Positions 18,327 through 29,000 of a stretch of DNA of 64,000 bases are shown here, one piece after another. Position 1 is the first letter of the stretch. The number at the start of each line of letters is the position of its first letter. The stretch comes from Mesorhizobium sp. (GTDB lineage Bacteria; Pseudomonadota; Alphaproteobacteria; Rhizobiales; Rhizobiaceae). The notes beneath the pieces are model-generated. The model saw only the letters and a program-made list of their open reading frames with translations. It had not been told where the DNA came from and made no database searches. The stretch spans positions 1-64,000 of the forward strand of contig NZ_SUHQ01000007.1 in assembly GCF_004962245.1 (NCBI RefSeq). The letters are read 5' to 3'. Made by a program: the position numbers and the translations under genes.

Positions 18327-21300
18327 TTACGGCGCCTTGACCTCCATCATCCCGGTCGCGGTGCGAGCTGAATATTGCGGCCGGTACATATCCTCGACCG
18401 TTGCCGCCGGATGGGCATAGGTGCCCGGCGTCACCGCGCGCACGACGTAGGCGAGCGTGATGTTGCGGTCGCCGTCGCCATCGTTGGGATTGAAGGCCGC
18501 GACGAAACGGTCGTCGCGGAATTCGAGATGGGCGGCGTCGGTCTGGGCCAGCCAGGAGAAGTTCGACAACTGGGCGCTGGAAACCAGGCCCGGATTGTCG
18601 ATCTCGAAGCCGGCCGGCAGCAGATCGGTGATTACCAGCCGCGAAGGCCATTTGTTCTGCTCGTAGATCTTGAGCACGACGACATAGCGTTCGTTCTGGG
18701 TCGCCTCCGTGACATTGGCTTCGGTGCCGTCGAGCTTGTAGTAGGTGCGGCCGATGGTGAAGCCGTTGCCGCTGGCCGGCAGAGGCTGGATCGGCGAAGC
18801 CACAGTGGTGACAACTGCCTGCAGCGGGTTGCTGCCGGTGTTGGCGACGGTCAGCGGACTGTCGGCCAGGTCGCTGCCGGCGATCCGGTCCGAATAGGCG
18901 CCGGCATGCGGCGCGCCATTGATGGTCAGCGCGATCGCATCATTGCCGGCCTTCAGCGCGCGGGCCGCCAGCAGCATCCAGGACTCGTCCTGCGTGCTGG
19001 TCCATCGGACGGCGGCGCGTTCCTTCGTCACCAGCTTGATCAGCGCCGGCACGATCGTCGGCACCGGCTTCGATTCCGCGGCAAGTGCCAGCATCGCCGC
19101 GCCGTCACGCAGCGGCGAGCCATAGTCGGACCTGTAGTCGTCGTATGCCGAGGTCGACTGGGCCAGTTGCAGGGCGGCCTGGAAGGTGGCTTCCGAGCGC
19201 TGCGTGTCGCCGTAAAGCGCCAGGCCCGCCGCCAACTGGGCAACGGCCATCGGACTCGTAAAAGCTTCGAGCTGGGTGTCGGCATAGTAGCGCAGATCTC
19301 CGATCGAGGCCTTCTTGTTGCGGGCCAGCACATAGAGCGCATAGGCGATCTCGCTGCCGCGGTCCTGAACGTCCTGATCGTAGCCGATCGAGTTCTGCAG
19401 ATTGCTCAGCGCCTGGTTCATCGCCTGTGCCGGCACGTCGTATTTCTGCTCGCGCGCCCGGGTCAGGAAATCGGTGACGTAGGCGTCGAGCCACAGATCG
19501 CCGGAGCCTGGACCCCACAGGCCGAAGCTGCCGGCCGAGGCCTGATAGCTCAGCACCTTGTAGATGGCGCCCTGGATGCGGCCGTGCAGGTCGGGGTCGC
19601 TGGCCATGCCGATGCCCGACGCCATGTCGTTGACATAGAGAAGCGGCATGGCGCGGCTGGTGGTCTGTTCGGCGCAGCCATAGGGATAACGGTCGAGCGT
19701 CATCAGGAGCGACGGCACGTCGAAGGCCGCTGCCTGTGAAACGCCGACGCTGACCGAAGCGCCGTCGAGCAGGCTTGCCGCCAGGAGCTCCTTGTCGACG
19801 CGCAGCGACCCGCCATTGCCCTTGAGGTCGACCACCATGCGGGTGGTTACCGGCAGTTGCGCCGGGCGCACCGGAACATAGAGCGTCTGCTCGACAGCGG
19901 TGCCGTCGGCATGAGCGAGCTTGACGGTGATCGAGGCGTTGCCCGGTGTCTCAGCCATCAGCGGCACAGTCAGCGTCTGCCGTTTGCCCTTGGCGAGCGT
20001 CAGTTTTTCGGGCAGGGCGGCACTGCCGGTCGAAAGATTGCCGGTGGTGTCTATCGACAATGCATAATCGCCGTCCGGACCGTCCGCGTCGGTGACGTCG
20101 AGCCGCATGACAGCCGAATCGCCAGGCGCCAGGAAGCGTGGCAGGCCGGCGGTGATCACCACCGGATCGCGCACGATCACGTCGGACTGGGCATGGCCGA
20201 CCGCGTCCCTGGTCCAGGCGACGGCCATGACCCGCACGGTGCCATTGAACTGCGGGATATCGAAGTCGATCCGCGCCTTGCCGTCGGCGTCGAGCTGGAC
20301 CGGGCCGGAGAAAAAGGCGACCAGCTTTTCGGTCGGCGGGCTGCCTTGCGACTGCATGTTGGCGCCGTCGCCGCCGGTGCGCAGCTTGCCGGTGGTGCCC
20401 AGCGAGCCGTCGATCAGGCGGCCGTAGAGGTCGCGCACCTCAAGGCCGAGCATGCGCTGGCCGAAGAACCAGGTCTCCGGATCCGGCACCTTGTAGTTGG
20501 TCAGGTTGAGGATGCCGACATCGACGGCCGCGACCATGACATAGGCGTTGCTGCCCGGCTGCACGCCGGCCACCGAGACCGGGATCGACAGCTGCTGGCG
20601 CGGCATGGTCTTGTCTGGCGGCGCCAAGGCGACGGCGAGCTTCTTCGAGCCCGGATCGACCTTCAGCCATTTCACGCCGATGGCGCGCGCCGGCATACGC
20701 GTTTCCTGCGCATCCCCCGGCCTGAACAGCGTTGCCGTGACATAGGCGCCGGCGCCCCAGTCGTCGGAGACCGGGATGTCGATGGTGCTGCCGCCGACCG
20801 GCACGCTGGCGGTGACGGTCTTCAAGAGCTTGTCGGCACCGATGGTGACGAGCAGCTCGCCGGCAAAATGCGGCGACACTTTGAGCTTGGCCACGTCGCC
20901 TGCCGCATAGGTGTCCTTGTCGAGGGCAATCTCGAGGCCATCAGGTGTTTCGGTCGTGGTGGAGCTGACATACCAGCCGGCGTCGAACTCGTAGCTGGTC
21001 GCCGGGCCTTCCGGATCCGATGTCTCGATCTCGAGCCGGTAGCGGCCCCAGTCGACCGGCAACGAGACGGTGGCTTCGCCGTCGGCGGTCATGTCGACCT
21101 GTCCGTTGCCCACCGACTTGGTGAAGGTCACCGGCTCATAGTTCCAGGAGTTGTTCGAGCGGTACCATTGGTAATTGCGTTCGACCTTGACCAGTGACCA
21201 TTGCGCGCCCTGCAGCGCCTCGCGCTTGCCGTCGGGGTCGACGGCGATCAGGCTGAACTTCGCCGTACCGCCTTGCGGCACCTCGTCGCCGTCGAAGTCC

Positions 21301-23807
21301 GGACGGATGCCGATCATGTGGCCCTGCGGCCGGATGCCGATGTTGAGCGAGCGTTCGACGGCGCGGCCGCCGGTCTCGCGCATCCTGATTGTAACCTTGC
21401 CATCGACGAGCTTGGTGGTCGAGGGCAACTGGTCGACGGAAACCGGGAAGGTCGCCTTGCCGTCCTCGCCGACCACCGGCAGATCGGTGAACGGCGTGAC
21501 TGACGGTTCCGCCGACTGCTCGTCGGCGAGGCCGAAGGAATAGCCCTTGAAACGATCCCAGTTGCGAGTGGTCGACAGCGTCAGCTCGCCTTCGAGCGCC
21601 AGCCCCGCGGCCGGCGCGCCATAAAGGAAGCGGCCGTCGACGGTGACGTTGGCGGTTTCACCCTGCGCGATCTCCTGCTTGTCGGAAGACAGGTCGAATT
21701 CGATGCGATCCGGCACGAAATCTTCGACCAGGAACATCTGGCTGGCGACCGCCGCCTGCTTGGGATCGGTGTGGATCGCCACCGTCCAGGTGCCGCGCAT
21801 GGCGTTGGGTTCGAGCGGCAGGTCGACGGCATGGCCGCCGGCCGATGCGCCATCGCTGACGATGCGGCGGTTCTCGACGCCGTCGGGGCGCGTGAAGATG
21901 AAGGTCAGCGGCAGGTTCTCGACCGCCTTGGCGGCGCCGTCGCGGGCAAGCGCAGCGACATGGACGTCCTCGCCGGCGCGGTAGATGCCGCGTTCGGTCC
22001 AGGCATAGACGTCGAGCGCGCCCGGCGCCGGACGCCCGGTGACGCCGCGGTCGGACAGGTCGAAGCCGGCGCGACCCATGTCGAGGAAGACGAAGTCGCT
22101 GTCGCCCTGCTTGGCTGTCAGCACGGCCGGCACCATGCTGCCTTCGCCGCGTGTCAGGCCGGGGTTGAAGACGGCGCGGCCTTCCGCGTCTGATGTCGCG
22201 GTGCCGAGGATTTCATTGTTCCTGGCGAGCAGCGTCAGTTCAACACCGGCCATCGGCTCGGCGGTTCCGAGCGAACGGGCAAAGACGTTCAGCCCATCCT
22301 GTCCGGTATAGGTCGACAGGCCGATGTCGGAGACGACGAACCATTGCGTGGCGCGCGAATCATAGTCGTCGCCATTCTCGTCGACCGGTTGCGCGGTCAG
22401 CACATAGACGCCGGGCTTGCGCTGCGGCAGGGCTTCGTCGACCGGGAAGGAGGTGGTGACTTCCTTGTTGAGGGCGTTGGCGATGTCGATCTGGCCTTCC
22501 CAGACCGGCTCGCCCATCTGGTCGGTAATGTTGGAGATGTCGTAGCCGTCGAGTTGGCGCAGGAACTGGTAGCCGGACAGGAGCTGGGTCAACGAGCGGT
22601 CGCCGATGCGGTAAAGCTTCATTTCGGCGGCGGTCATGTTGACGGTGACGACCGGGATGCCACGGCGCGCGCCGGCGGGCAGTACGAAGCTGTCGCCGGT
22701 GAAACGAGCGGACGGGGCGCGGTCCTGCACATAGATCGACAGCACCACCGGGGCGGTGATCACCTCGCCGATGGCGGCCGGCAGCCCGGAACGGAAGGTC
22801 ACGTCGTAATGCTGGCCGTGCTCGAGCCCTTCGACGCAGATCTGCTTGTCCTTGGCCTCGACGCCCTCGGGGGCGGCGTTGTCGACGGTGACGAATTGCG
22901 AATAATCGACACCGGTCTTGACCAGATCCTCGGAAAACTGCGCGCAGATGCGCGGCGCGCTGGTGTCGGCTTCGACGGTGTGATCGACGACGCGGAAGCC
23001 CTTGCGCGCTTTCAAATCTTCATAGTCGGCCTTGACCGCCGGCGAATTGACCAGAGCGAGGCTGGCTTCGTAGGCCTGCAGGGCGGGCCGGGAGAGGTCG
23101 CGCCGATCGAGCGCGGCGGCGAGCAGCGCCAGCACGTCGGCGCGCGTCTTGGTGGTGCGCAGCAATTTGTAGGCGTTGAAGCCGGCGGAGGTGGCGTTTG
23201 ACGGCAGGGCCGAGGCCTCGGCGCTGTTGGCGGCCGGCTGCACGGCGAGTGTTTCCTGCGCCAGTTCGAACCAGAGCTGGCCGTCCTCGGGCAATACCGA
23301 AACCAAAGCCTCGTATTTCCGCATGGCCGAGCGGTGGTCGCCGGTCTGCGACGCCTGTTGGGCCGCCTCCCGCAGCGCCGCAAGCCCTTCGGTGGGCTTG
23401 GTGTAGGCCGGGTCCGTGAGCCTGTTGCGGTATTGCTGGGCCTGGTCGGCCATCCAGGCAGGGAAGAAGGCGAGATCCGGCGGCGCGCCGATATCGGGGT
23501 CGCCTTCGATGTTGACGACCTTGCCGGCGACAGCGCCGTTGAAGGGTTTCAGCGCATTATAGTCGGATTTGAGAAAACACCATTTGACCTTGGGGTTGTA
23601 GGTGAAGGCACGGCAGGCGGGATCGCCGAGACATGTCGTCTTGCACTGGTCGAGGCTGACATTCTGGTCGGATCTGAGATCGAAACCGAAATAGTCGGAA
23701 TTGTCCGATGTCACCACCCGGCGTGCTTCGGCCGCTTGCGCGACACTGCCCAGGGCGAAAAAGAGGAGCAAAAGGACCGACAGACCACGAGCCGCGCGCA
23801 TTGTCAT
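18327..23807 (-). CDS. Bacterial alpha-2-macroglobulin
   Basis: A 1826-residue periplasmic protease trap. A Sec signal peptide (LLLLFFALGSVAQAAEA) is followed by a Cys-rich PAN/Apple-like module (about residues 35-100, with DQCKTTCLGDPACRAF). Then come repeated MG beta domains and the thioester motif GCAEQ with Cys at about 1378, within the alpha/alpha toroid region. The C-terminal part is a receptor-like beta domain. In the family, cleavage of the bait region triggers thioester attachment to the attacking protease. The signal peptide has no lipobox Cys, so unlike E. coli YfhM the protein should be soluble in the periplasm. GGGAGGG precedes the ATG. PBP1C follows in the same direction. Confidence 0.9.
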   Translation of the reverse strand: MTMRAARGLSVLLLLFFALGSVAQAAEARRVVTSDNSDYFGFDLRSDQNVSLDQCKTTCLGDPACRAFTYNPKVKWCFLKSDYNALKPFNGAVAGKVVNIEGDPDIGAPPDLAFFPAWMADQAQQYRNRLTDPAYTKPTEGLAALREAAQQASQTGDHRSAMRKYEALVSVLPEDGQLWFELAQETLAVQPAANSAEASALPSNATSAGFNAYKLLRTTKTRADVLALLAAALDRRDLSRPALQAYEASLALVNSPAVKADYEDLKARKGFRVVDHTVEADTSAPRICAQFSEDLVKTGVDYSQFVTVDNAAPEGVEAKDKQICVEGLEHGQHYDVTFRSGLPAAIGEVITAPVVLSIYVQDRAPSARFTGDSFVLPAGARRGIPVVTVNMTAAEMKLYRIGDRSLTQLLSGYQFLRQLDGYDISNITDQMGEPVWEGQIDIANALNKEVTTSFPVDEALPQRKPGVYVLTAQPVDENGDDYDSRATQWFVVSDIGLSTYTGQDGLNVFARSLGTAEPMAGVELTLLARNNEILGTATSDAEGRAVFNPGLTRGEGSMVPAVLTAKQGDSDFVFLDMGRAGFDLSDRGVTGRPAPGALDVYAWTERGIYRAGEDVHVAALARDGAAKAVENLPLTFIFTRPDGVENRRIVSDGASAGGHAVDLPLEPNAMRGTWTVAIHTDPKQAAVASQMFLVEDFVPDRIEFDLSSDKQEIAQGETANVTVDGRFLYGAPAAGLALEGELTLSTTRNWDRFKGYSFGLADEQSAEPSVTPFTDLPVVGEDGKATFPVSVDQLPSTTKLVDGKVTIRMRETGGRAVERSLNIGIRPQGHMIGIRPDFDGDEVPQGGTAKFSLIAVDPDGKREALQGAQWSLVKVERNYQWYRSNNSWNYEPVTFTKSVGNGQVDMTADGEATVSLPVDWGRYRLEIETSDPEGPATSYEFDAGWYVSSTTTETPDGLEIALDKDTYAAGDVAKLKVSPHFAGELLVTIGADKLLKTVTASVPVGGSTIDIPVSDDWGAGAYVTATLFRPGDAQETRMPARAIGVKWLKVDPGSKKLAVALAPPDKTMPRQQLSIPVSVAGVQPGSNAYVMVAAVDVGILNLTNYKVPDPETWFFGQRMLGLEVRDLYGRLIDGSLGTTGKLRTGGDGANMQSQGSPPTEKLVAFFSGPVQLDADGKARIDFDIPQFNGTVRVMAVAWTRDAVGHAQSDVIVRDPVVITAGLPRFLAPGDSAVMRLDVTDADGPDGDYALSIDTTGNLSTGSAALPEKLTLAKGKRQTLTVPLMAETPGNASITVKLAHADGTAVEQTLYVPVRPAQLPVTTRMVVDLKGNGGSLRVDKELLAASLLDGASVSVGVSQAAAFDVPSLLMTLDRYPYGCAEQTTSRAMPLLYVNDMASGIGMASDPDLHGRIQGAIYKVLSYQASAGSFGLWGPGSGDLWLDAYVTDFLTRAREQKYDVPAQAMNQALSNLQNSIGYDQDVQDRGSEIAYALYVLARNKKASIGDLRYYADTQLEAFTSPMAVAQLAAGLALYGDTQRSEATFQAALQLAQSTSAYDDYRSDYGSPLRDGAAMLALAAESKPVPTIVPALIKLVTKERAAVRWTSTQDESWMLLAARALKAGNDAIALTINGAPHAGAYSDRIAGSDLADSPLTVANTGSNPLQAVVTTVASPIQPLPASGNGFTIGRTYYKLDGTEANVTEATQNERYVVVLKIYEQNKWPSRLVITDLLPAGFEIDNPGLVSSAQLSNFSWLAQTDAAHLEFRDDRFVAAFNPNDGDGDRNITLAYVVRAVTPGTYAHPAATVEDMYRPQYSARTATGMMEVKAP

Positions 23808-23881
23808 AACACCCTCCCGACACTGCTACGTTACGTCCAAACATGTTCAAGCTTCAGTCCAGCTTGTCAACACGACGACGC

Positions 23882-23997
23882 GGCAGGTTCCGCCTGCCAA
23901 CGGTTTCCTTTCCGGCCGATGACCGGTAGTACCTCCATAGGACAGGGATCACGCCTTCTTGCGGCAACGCAGAAGGTGTGAATTCCAAGCCCTGTCC
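23882..23997. other. Two hairpin-forming sequences between the divergent alpha-2-macroglobulin and tamA genes
   Basis: GGCAGG/CCTGCC pair at 23882-23898. A larger imperfect hairpin spans 23940-23997, with outer arms GGACAGGG/CCCTGTCC and inner arms GCCTTCT/AGAAGGT. The gap 23808-24083 must hold two divergent promoters, but no convincing -35/-10 pair was picked out. Confidence 0.4.
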
Positions 23998-24083
23998 ATT
24001 TCAGACAATTGGATTGTGGCTCCTTTACGAGCAATTCAGAAGTTCATTCCAATTTTAGCTTTGGGAGCTAGGGTAGAGTTGTA

Positions 24084-26012
24084 ATGTTGGCGTATGAAGG
24101 GCAGATGTCGGGAGGAACCGCGCCACGGCGTGTGTTTTCGCTCGCCCTGCTTTTGGCTTTGCTTTGCTCGACTGCATTGGTCGCCGAAACCGGAAAAGCG
24201 GCCGCTTTCGAGATTTTCGGCATCAAGCTGTGGGGATCGTCCGAGGACGAAGATGCCGATATCGTCGATCCGCTGCGTTATTCCGTGACGATCGAGGCGC
24301 CCGATGCCGACAAGGATCTCGTCAAGAAGCTCGAAAACGCCTCGACTCTGAAGGCCGACGAAGAACGTCCAGTCTCCGGTTCGCTCGGCCTGTTGGCCAA
24401 GGCGCGCGGCGACCGCGATCAGCTTATCGCCGCGCTTTACGCGGACGCCCGCTACGAGGGTGTCGTCACCATCACCATCGAAGGCAAGCCGCTCGACGAT
24501 TTGCCGCCCGATGCCGAATTCAAGGGACCGCAGCCAATCCCGGTGGTGATCGACGTTGCGACCGGGCCGAAATTTACGCTTGGCGACATCAGACTGGAGG
24601 GCGATGCGGCAGGGCTGGCGAGCGCCGATTTCGGCCTGATCGCCGGTGGCGATGCCGGTTCCGGCGCCGTGCTCAAGGCCGAGGCGTCGATCGTGCGGGC
24701 GCTCAAGGAGGAAGGCAGGCCATTGGCCAAGGTGACGGACCGCGAGATCGTCGCCGACCACCCCACCGCGACGCTCGACGTCACGCTGACGGTGGCGGCC
24801 GGACCGGTTGCCGGCTACGGCGACACCACCATCGAGGGCACCGAGAAGGTTGACCGCGATTTCACCGAATACATGACCGGCCTGAAGCGCGGCCGCCAAT
24901 ATTCGCCCGAGGAGATCGACGACGCGCGCGACCGGCTGCTCGGGCTGGAAGTTTTCAACAGCGTGACGCTGAAGGAGGCCGACAGTCTCGACGCCGACGG
25001 CAACATCCCGATCGGCGTCGAAGTGAGCGAGCGCAAGCCGCGCTATTTTGGTCTTGGCGGCACCTTCTCCAACACCGAGGGGCTGGGCCTCGAAGGCTAT
25101 TGGGGGCACCGCAATCTGTTTGGCCGTGCCGAAAAGCTGCGTATCGAGGGTAAAATCAGCGGCATCGGCAGCAACGAGTTGACCGAGCTCAACTACAATG
25201 CCGGCATCATGTTCGAAAAGCCTGGCGTGGTCGGGCCGGCTTCGAAATTCTTCGCCGGCGTCAAGACCGTACTCGAGCATCCCGACGCCTACGACCATTT
25301 CTCGGTCAAGGGCAACACCGGTCTGTCCTATGAACTCGACAAGCAACAGACTGTGTCCGCGGAAGTCGCGCTCGACTATTCGAGGATCGAGGATTCCTTC
25401 GGCAAGCATACCTATCTGATCGCCAGTGTTCCGCTGCAATATGTCTACGACAACCGCGACAACCGGCTGAACCCGACGAAGGGCTTCAGGGTGCTGGGCT
25501 ATGTCGAGCCGAGCTACGACATTTTGAGCGGTGCGGCCTTCGTCAAGCTGAGGGGCGAGGGATCGGCCTACCAGTCGCTCGACTCGGCTTCGAAGTTCGT
25601 CTTCGCCGAACGTGTCGCCATCGGCTCGATCGTTGGTGCCGGCCTTCAGGATGTTCCTGCCGACCGGCGCTTCTATGCCGGCGGCGGCGGCTCGGTGCGC
25701 GGTTATGCCTATCAGGGCATCGGCCCGAAGGATATCGACGGAGAGCCGATCGGCGGGCTTTCGTTCCTCGAGACCTCGGTCGAGATGCGGATCGCCATCA
25801 CCGACACGATCGGCGTCGTGCCATTCGTCGATGCCGGCACGGTCTCGACCAAGGAGTTCCCGGACTTTTCCGACATGAAGGTCGGCGCCGGCGTCGGCCT
25901 GCGCTATATTACGCCGTTCGGACCGCTGCGCATCGATGCGGCGGTGCCGCTCAACCGGGATCCCGACGATCCGCGTTTCGGCATCTATGCCGGTATCGGC
26001 CAGGCGTTCTGA
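24084..26012 (+). CDS. tamA: TamA, outer-membrane Omp85-family assembly protein
   Basis: A 642-residue Omp85 protein: signal peptide (about residues 8-40), POTRA domains in the first half (KFTLGDIRLEGDAAG, then YGDTTIEGTEKVD... followed by LLGLEVFNSVTLK), and a C-terminal beta barrel. The barrel contains the Omp85 hallmark GGGGSVRGYAYQGIGP, the VRG(F/Y) motif of loop 6, and ends in a short strand with a terminal Phe (AGIGQAF). An alternative start at 24105 has a better ribosome site (AAGGGC). The stop overlaps the tamB start by one base. TamA works with TamB in lipid or protein delivery to the outer membrane. Confidence 0.9.
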   Translation: MLAYEGQMSGGTAPRRVFSLALLLALLCSTALVAETGKAAAFEIFGIKLWGSSEDEDADIVDPLRYSVTIEAPDADKDLVKKLENASTLKADEERPVSGSLGLLAKARGDRDQLIAALYADARYEGVVTITIEGKPLDDLPPDAEFKGPQPIPVVIDVATGPKFTLGDIRLEGDAAGLASADFGLIAGGDAGSGAVLKAEASIVRALKEEGRPLAKVTDREIVADHPTATLDVTLTVAAGPVAGYGDTTIEGTEKVDRDFTEYMTGLKRGRQYSPEEIDDARDRLLGLEVFNSVTLKEADSLDADGNIPIGVEVSERKPRYFGLGGTFSNTEGLGLEGYWGHRNLFGRAEKLRIEGKISGIGSNELTELNYNAGIMFEKPGVVGPASKFFAGVKTVLEHPDAYDHFSVKGNTGLSYELDKQQTVSAEVALDYSRIEDSFGKHTYLIASVPLQYVYDNRDNRLNPTKGFRVLGYVEPSYDILSGAAFVKLRGEGSAYQSLDSASKFVFAERVAIGSIVGAGLQDVPADRRFYAGGGGSVRGYAYQGIGPKDIDGEPIGGLSFLETSVEMRIAITDTIGVVPFVDAGTVSTKEFPDFSDMKVGAGVGLRYITPFGPLRIDAAVPLNRDPDDPRFGIYAGIGQAF

Positions 26013-29000
26013 TGACAATGTTCAAGCGCATCCTCCGCATTGTCCTTTACACGCTGCTCATCGTGGTGGCGGCGGTGGTCGGTGCGCTCGTCGTGCTGAC
26101 CAAGACCGAGCGCGGCCGCGACAATCTCGCCGGCATCATCTCGACCATAGCGTCGACCGATGACCAGAAGGTCACGGTCAGTGGCATCGACGGCATCTGG
26201 TCGGGCGCGCTGAGGCTCGATCATGTGGTGCTGGAAGATCGCCAGGGTGCCTGGCTGGTGGCCCGCAAGGTGGCCGTCGACTGGTCGCCCCTTGCGCTTC
26301 TGTCGAAAAACTTCAGCGCCGGCCGCATCGCCGCCGATCGCATCGAGCTGGCGCGGCTGCCGGTGGCCGGCACGCAGCCGAGCCAAGGTGGCGCCACCAC
26401 GCTGCCGGTGTCGCTCGACATCAAGCAGATCGACCTGCCCGAAATCGCGCTCGGGCAGGCGCTGGCCGGCAGCGGCATCGCCGAACTCGCGGCCAAGGGC
26501 TCGTTCAAGGCCGACGCGGCGCCATTGGCGCTCGAAACCAACCTCAACATCACCCGCCACGACGGCAGGCAAGGCACGGTCGACGCCAGCATCCATTTCG
26601 CGCCTGCCGACAACAAGCTCGACCTCGATCTGAAGGCATCGGAGCCGGCCGGCGGCATCATCGCCAATCTGCTCAATTTGCCCGATGCGCCGCCGATCAA
26701 CATCGTCGTCACTGGCTCGGGGCCAGTCGCCAACTGGAGCGGCATCGGCACATTCGTTGTCGACGGCCAGATCGTCACCCAGCTCACCGGCCGCCATCAG
26801 CTCACCGACAAGGGCAACCATGTCGAGGCCAAGGGCGATGGCGACTTCCAGCGCTTTATGCCCGACAATCTGAAACCCTTGTTTGCGGGCAAGACCAGCT
26901 TCGACCTCGCCGGAACCGCGATCGACGCGGGCGGCGTGGATGTCGAGCGCGCCAGCATCGATAGTGACGCCGTGCATGGCACTGCCGCCGGTATTGTCGA
27001 CCCCAACGGCGCCAGCGACCTTTCGGTGGAGCTCGCCGCCAAGGGCCCGCCGATCGTGCTCAGCCTCGGCACTGCGGCGCAGCCGGTCACCGTCGCGATC
27101 ACAGGCGCCACGGCCCGTGCGTTCGGCGGCGGCAAGGCGCCGATCGTCGACATCGGCGCGTCCCTGGTCTCGGTGGTGGCGGGCGGCACGCGGCTGGACG
27201 ATCTGTCGGCTGAAATCCATTCCGACGGCTTCGACATCCAGGACCGCAGCGGACCAGTCACCATCAAGCTTACAGCCGGCGGCCTGAACACCGACGTGGC
27301 GACGCTGGCGCCGCTGGTGACCGGCAGGGTGACCGCGGATCTCGCCGGATCGGTCAGCAAGGACGAGATTGTCCTCGATCAAGGCACGCTGCGCAGCGAG
27401 GCGCTCAATGCCTCGGTGACGGCCAAGGTGACGCTGGCCGATCTGGCGATGACGCTGAAGATGAACGCCGATGCCGTGTCGACGGCGCTGCCGCCGCAGA
27501 TCCGCACTGTTCTCGGCGAGCGCGTGCAATTCTCCGCCACCGCGACCCGCGATCCGCAAGGCTCATTTGCCGCCAATGCACTGGAATTCACTTCCGGCTC
27601 GCTCAGCGCCAGCGGCACCGCCAGCGTGACGGGAACCGACATCCAGGCCGACATCAAGGGCACGCTCGGCGACGTTTCGGTGCTGTCGCCCATGGTCGGC
27701 GTACCGGTCGGCGGGGCCGTCGATTTCGCACTGTCGGCGAGCGGCGCGCGCACGGCGCCGGATTTCTCGGTCTCGGCCGACAGCGACAGTCTGACGGCGT
27801 CGGGCCGCACGGTAAAGCAGATCAAGCTGTCGGCGACCGGCAAGGCCGACATCGCCAATCCGGCCGCCGATGTCTCACTGACCGGATCCGTGAACGACCA
27901 GCCACTCGATCTCAGGGCATCATTGGTCACGAGCGACGGAAAGCGTTCCCTCAACGGGCTTAGCCTGTCGCTCGCCGACAACAAGGTCTCGGGTAATCTC
28001 GTTCTCGACGACAGCCTGCTGCCGCTCGGCACGTTGACACTCGAAGCGCCCGATATCGGCCCGTTGGCCGCACTTGCCGGGCAGACGGCGGCAGGCGACC
28101 TGCAAGGCAGCATCCGCCTCTCGAATGATGGTGGCGCGCCGGCGGTCGCCATCGATATGACGAGCGTCTCGATTTCGCGCGGCGATCTGGCGGCGAAGAC
28201 CATCGCCGTCAATGCGCTGGTCGCCAACTATCTCAAAGGCCCGGCGATCTCCGGCACGATAAAGGCCGATAATGTCACATCGGGGACCACCGTGATCAGC
28301 GGCATCGGCGTCGATTTGAAGCGCGATGGCGACTGGACCGGGTTTACCGGCGGCGCCACTGTCGCCGGCATTCCGGCCACGGCTGCAGGCAGGGTGAAGA
28401 TCGCGGATGGCACGACAAGCGTCGAGATCGCCTCGGGCGAGGCGACCGTCCGCGGCATCAAGGCGGCGATCGCGCAGCCATCGACCTTCAGCATCGCCAA
28501 TGGCACGACCAGCATCGAGAAGTTGGCGCTCGATGTCGGCGGCGGATCGGTAAGTGTCTCCGGCACCGCCGGCCAGACGCTGGACCTGGCAGCCACGTTC
28601 TCCGCATTGCCCGCCGCCCTTGCCAATGATTTTTCACCCGGCCTGGACGCCGCGGGCACGCTCGGCGGGACGGCGCAGATCACCGGATCGTCGGCTGCCC
28701 CCGACATTCGTTTCAATGCGCAGCTCAACGGCGCCGAGACCAGTCAGACCCGCCAGGCGGGACTCGGGCCGCTCAGTCTCGACGCGGCAGGCAGCTTCTC
28801 GTCGGCCGGCGGCATTGCCATCGACCAGGCGACGCTTTCCGGTGACAAGGTTTCCGGCAAGGCGACCGGCACCATCAATCCGAACGGCGCTAGCGATTTT
28901 ACGCTCGACCTGGCCTCGACCGGCCCGAGCCTGCCGCTGGCGCTTGGCAGCAGCGAAAGCCCGATCAAGCTCGAGCTGCAGGCACTGTCCGTCAAGGCCG

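Noticed and set aside
24036..26018. A 660-residue open frame on the minus strand opposite tamA
   Set aside because: It mirrors the tamA coding frame in high-GC DNA, has the Arg/Asp/Gly-rich composition of a shadow frame, and no domain. TamA is certain on the other strand.
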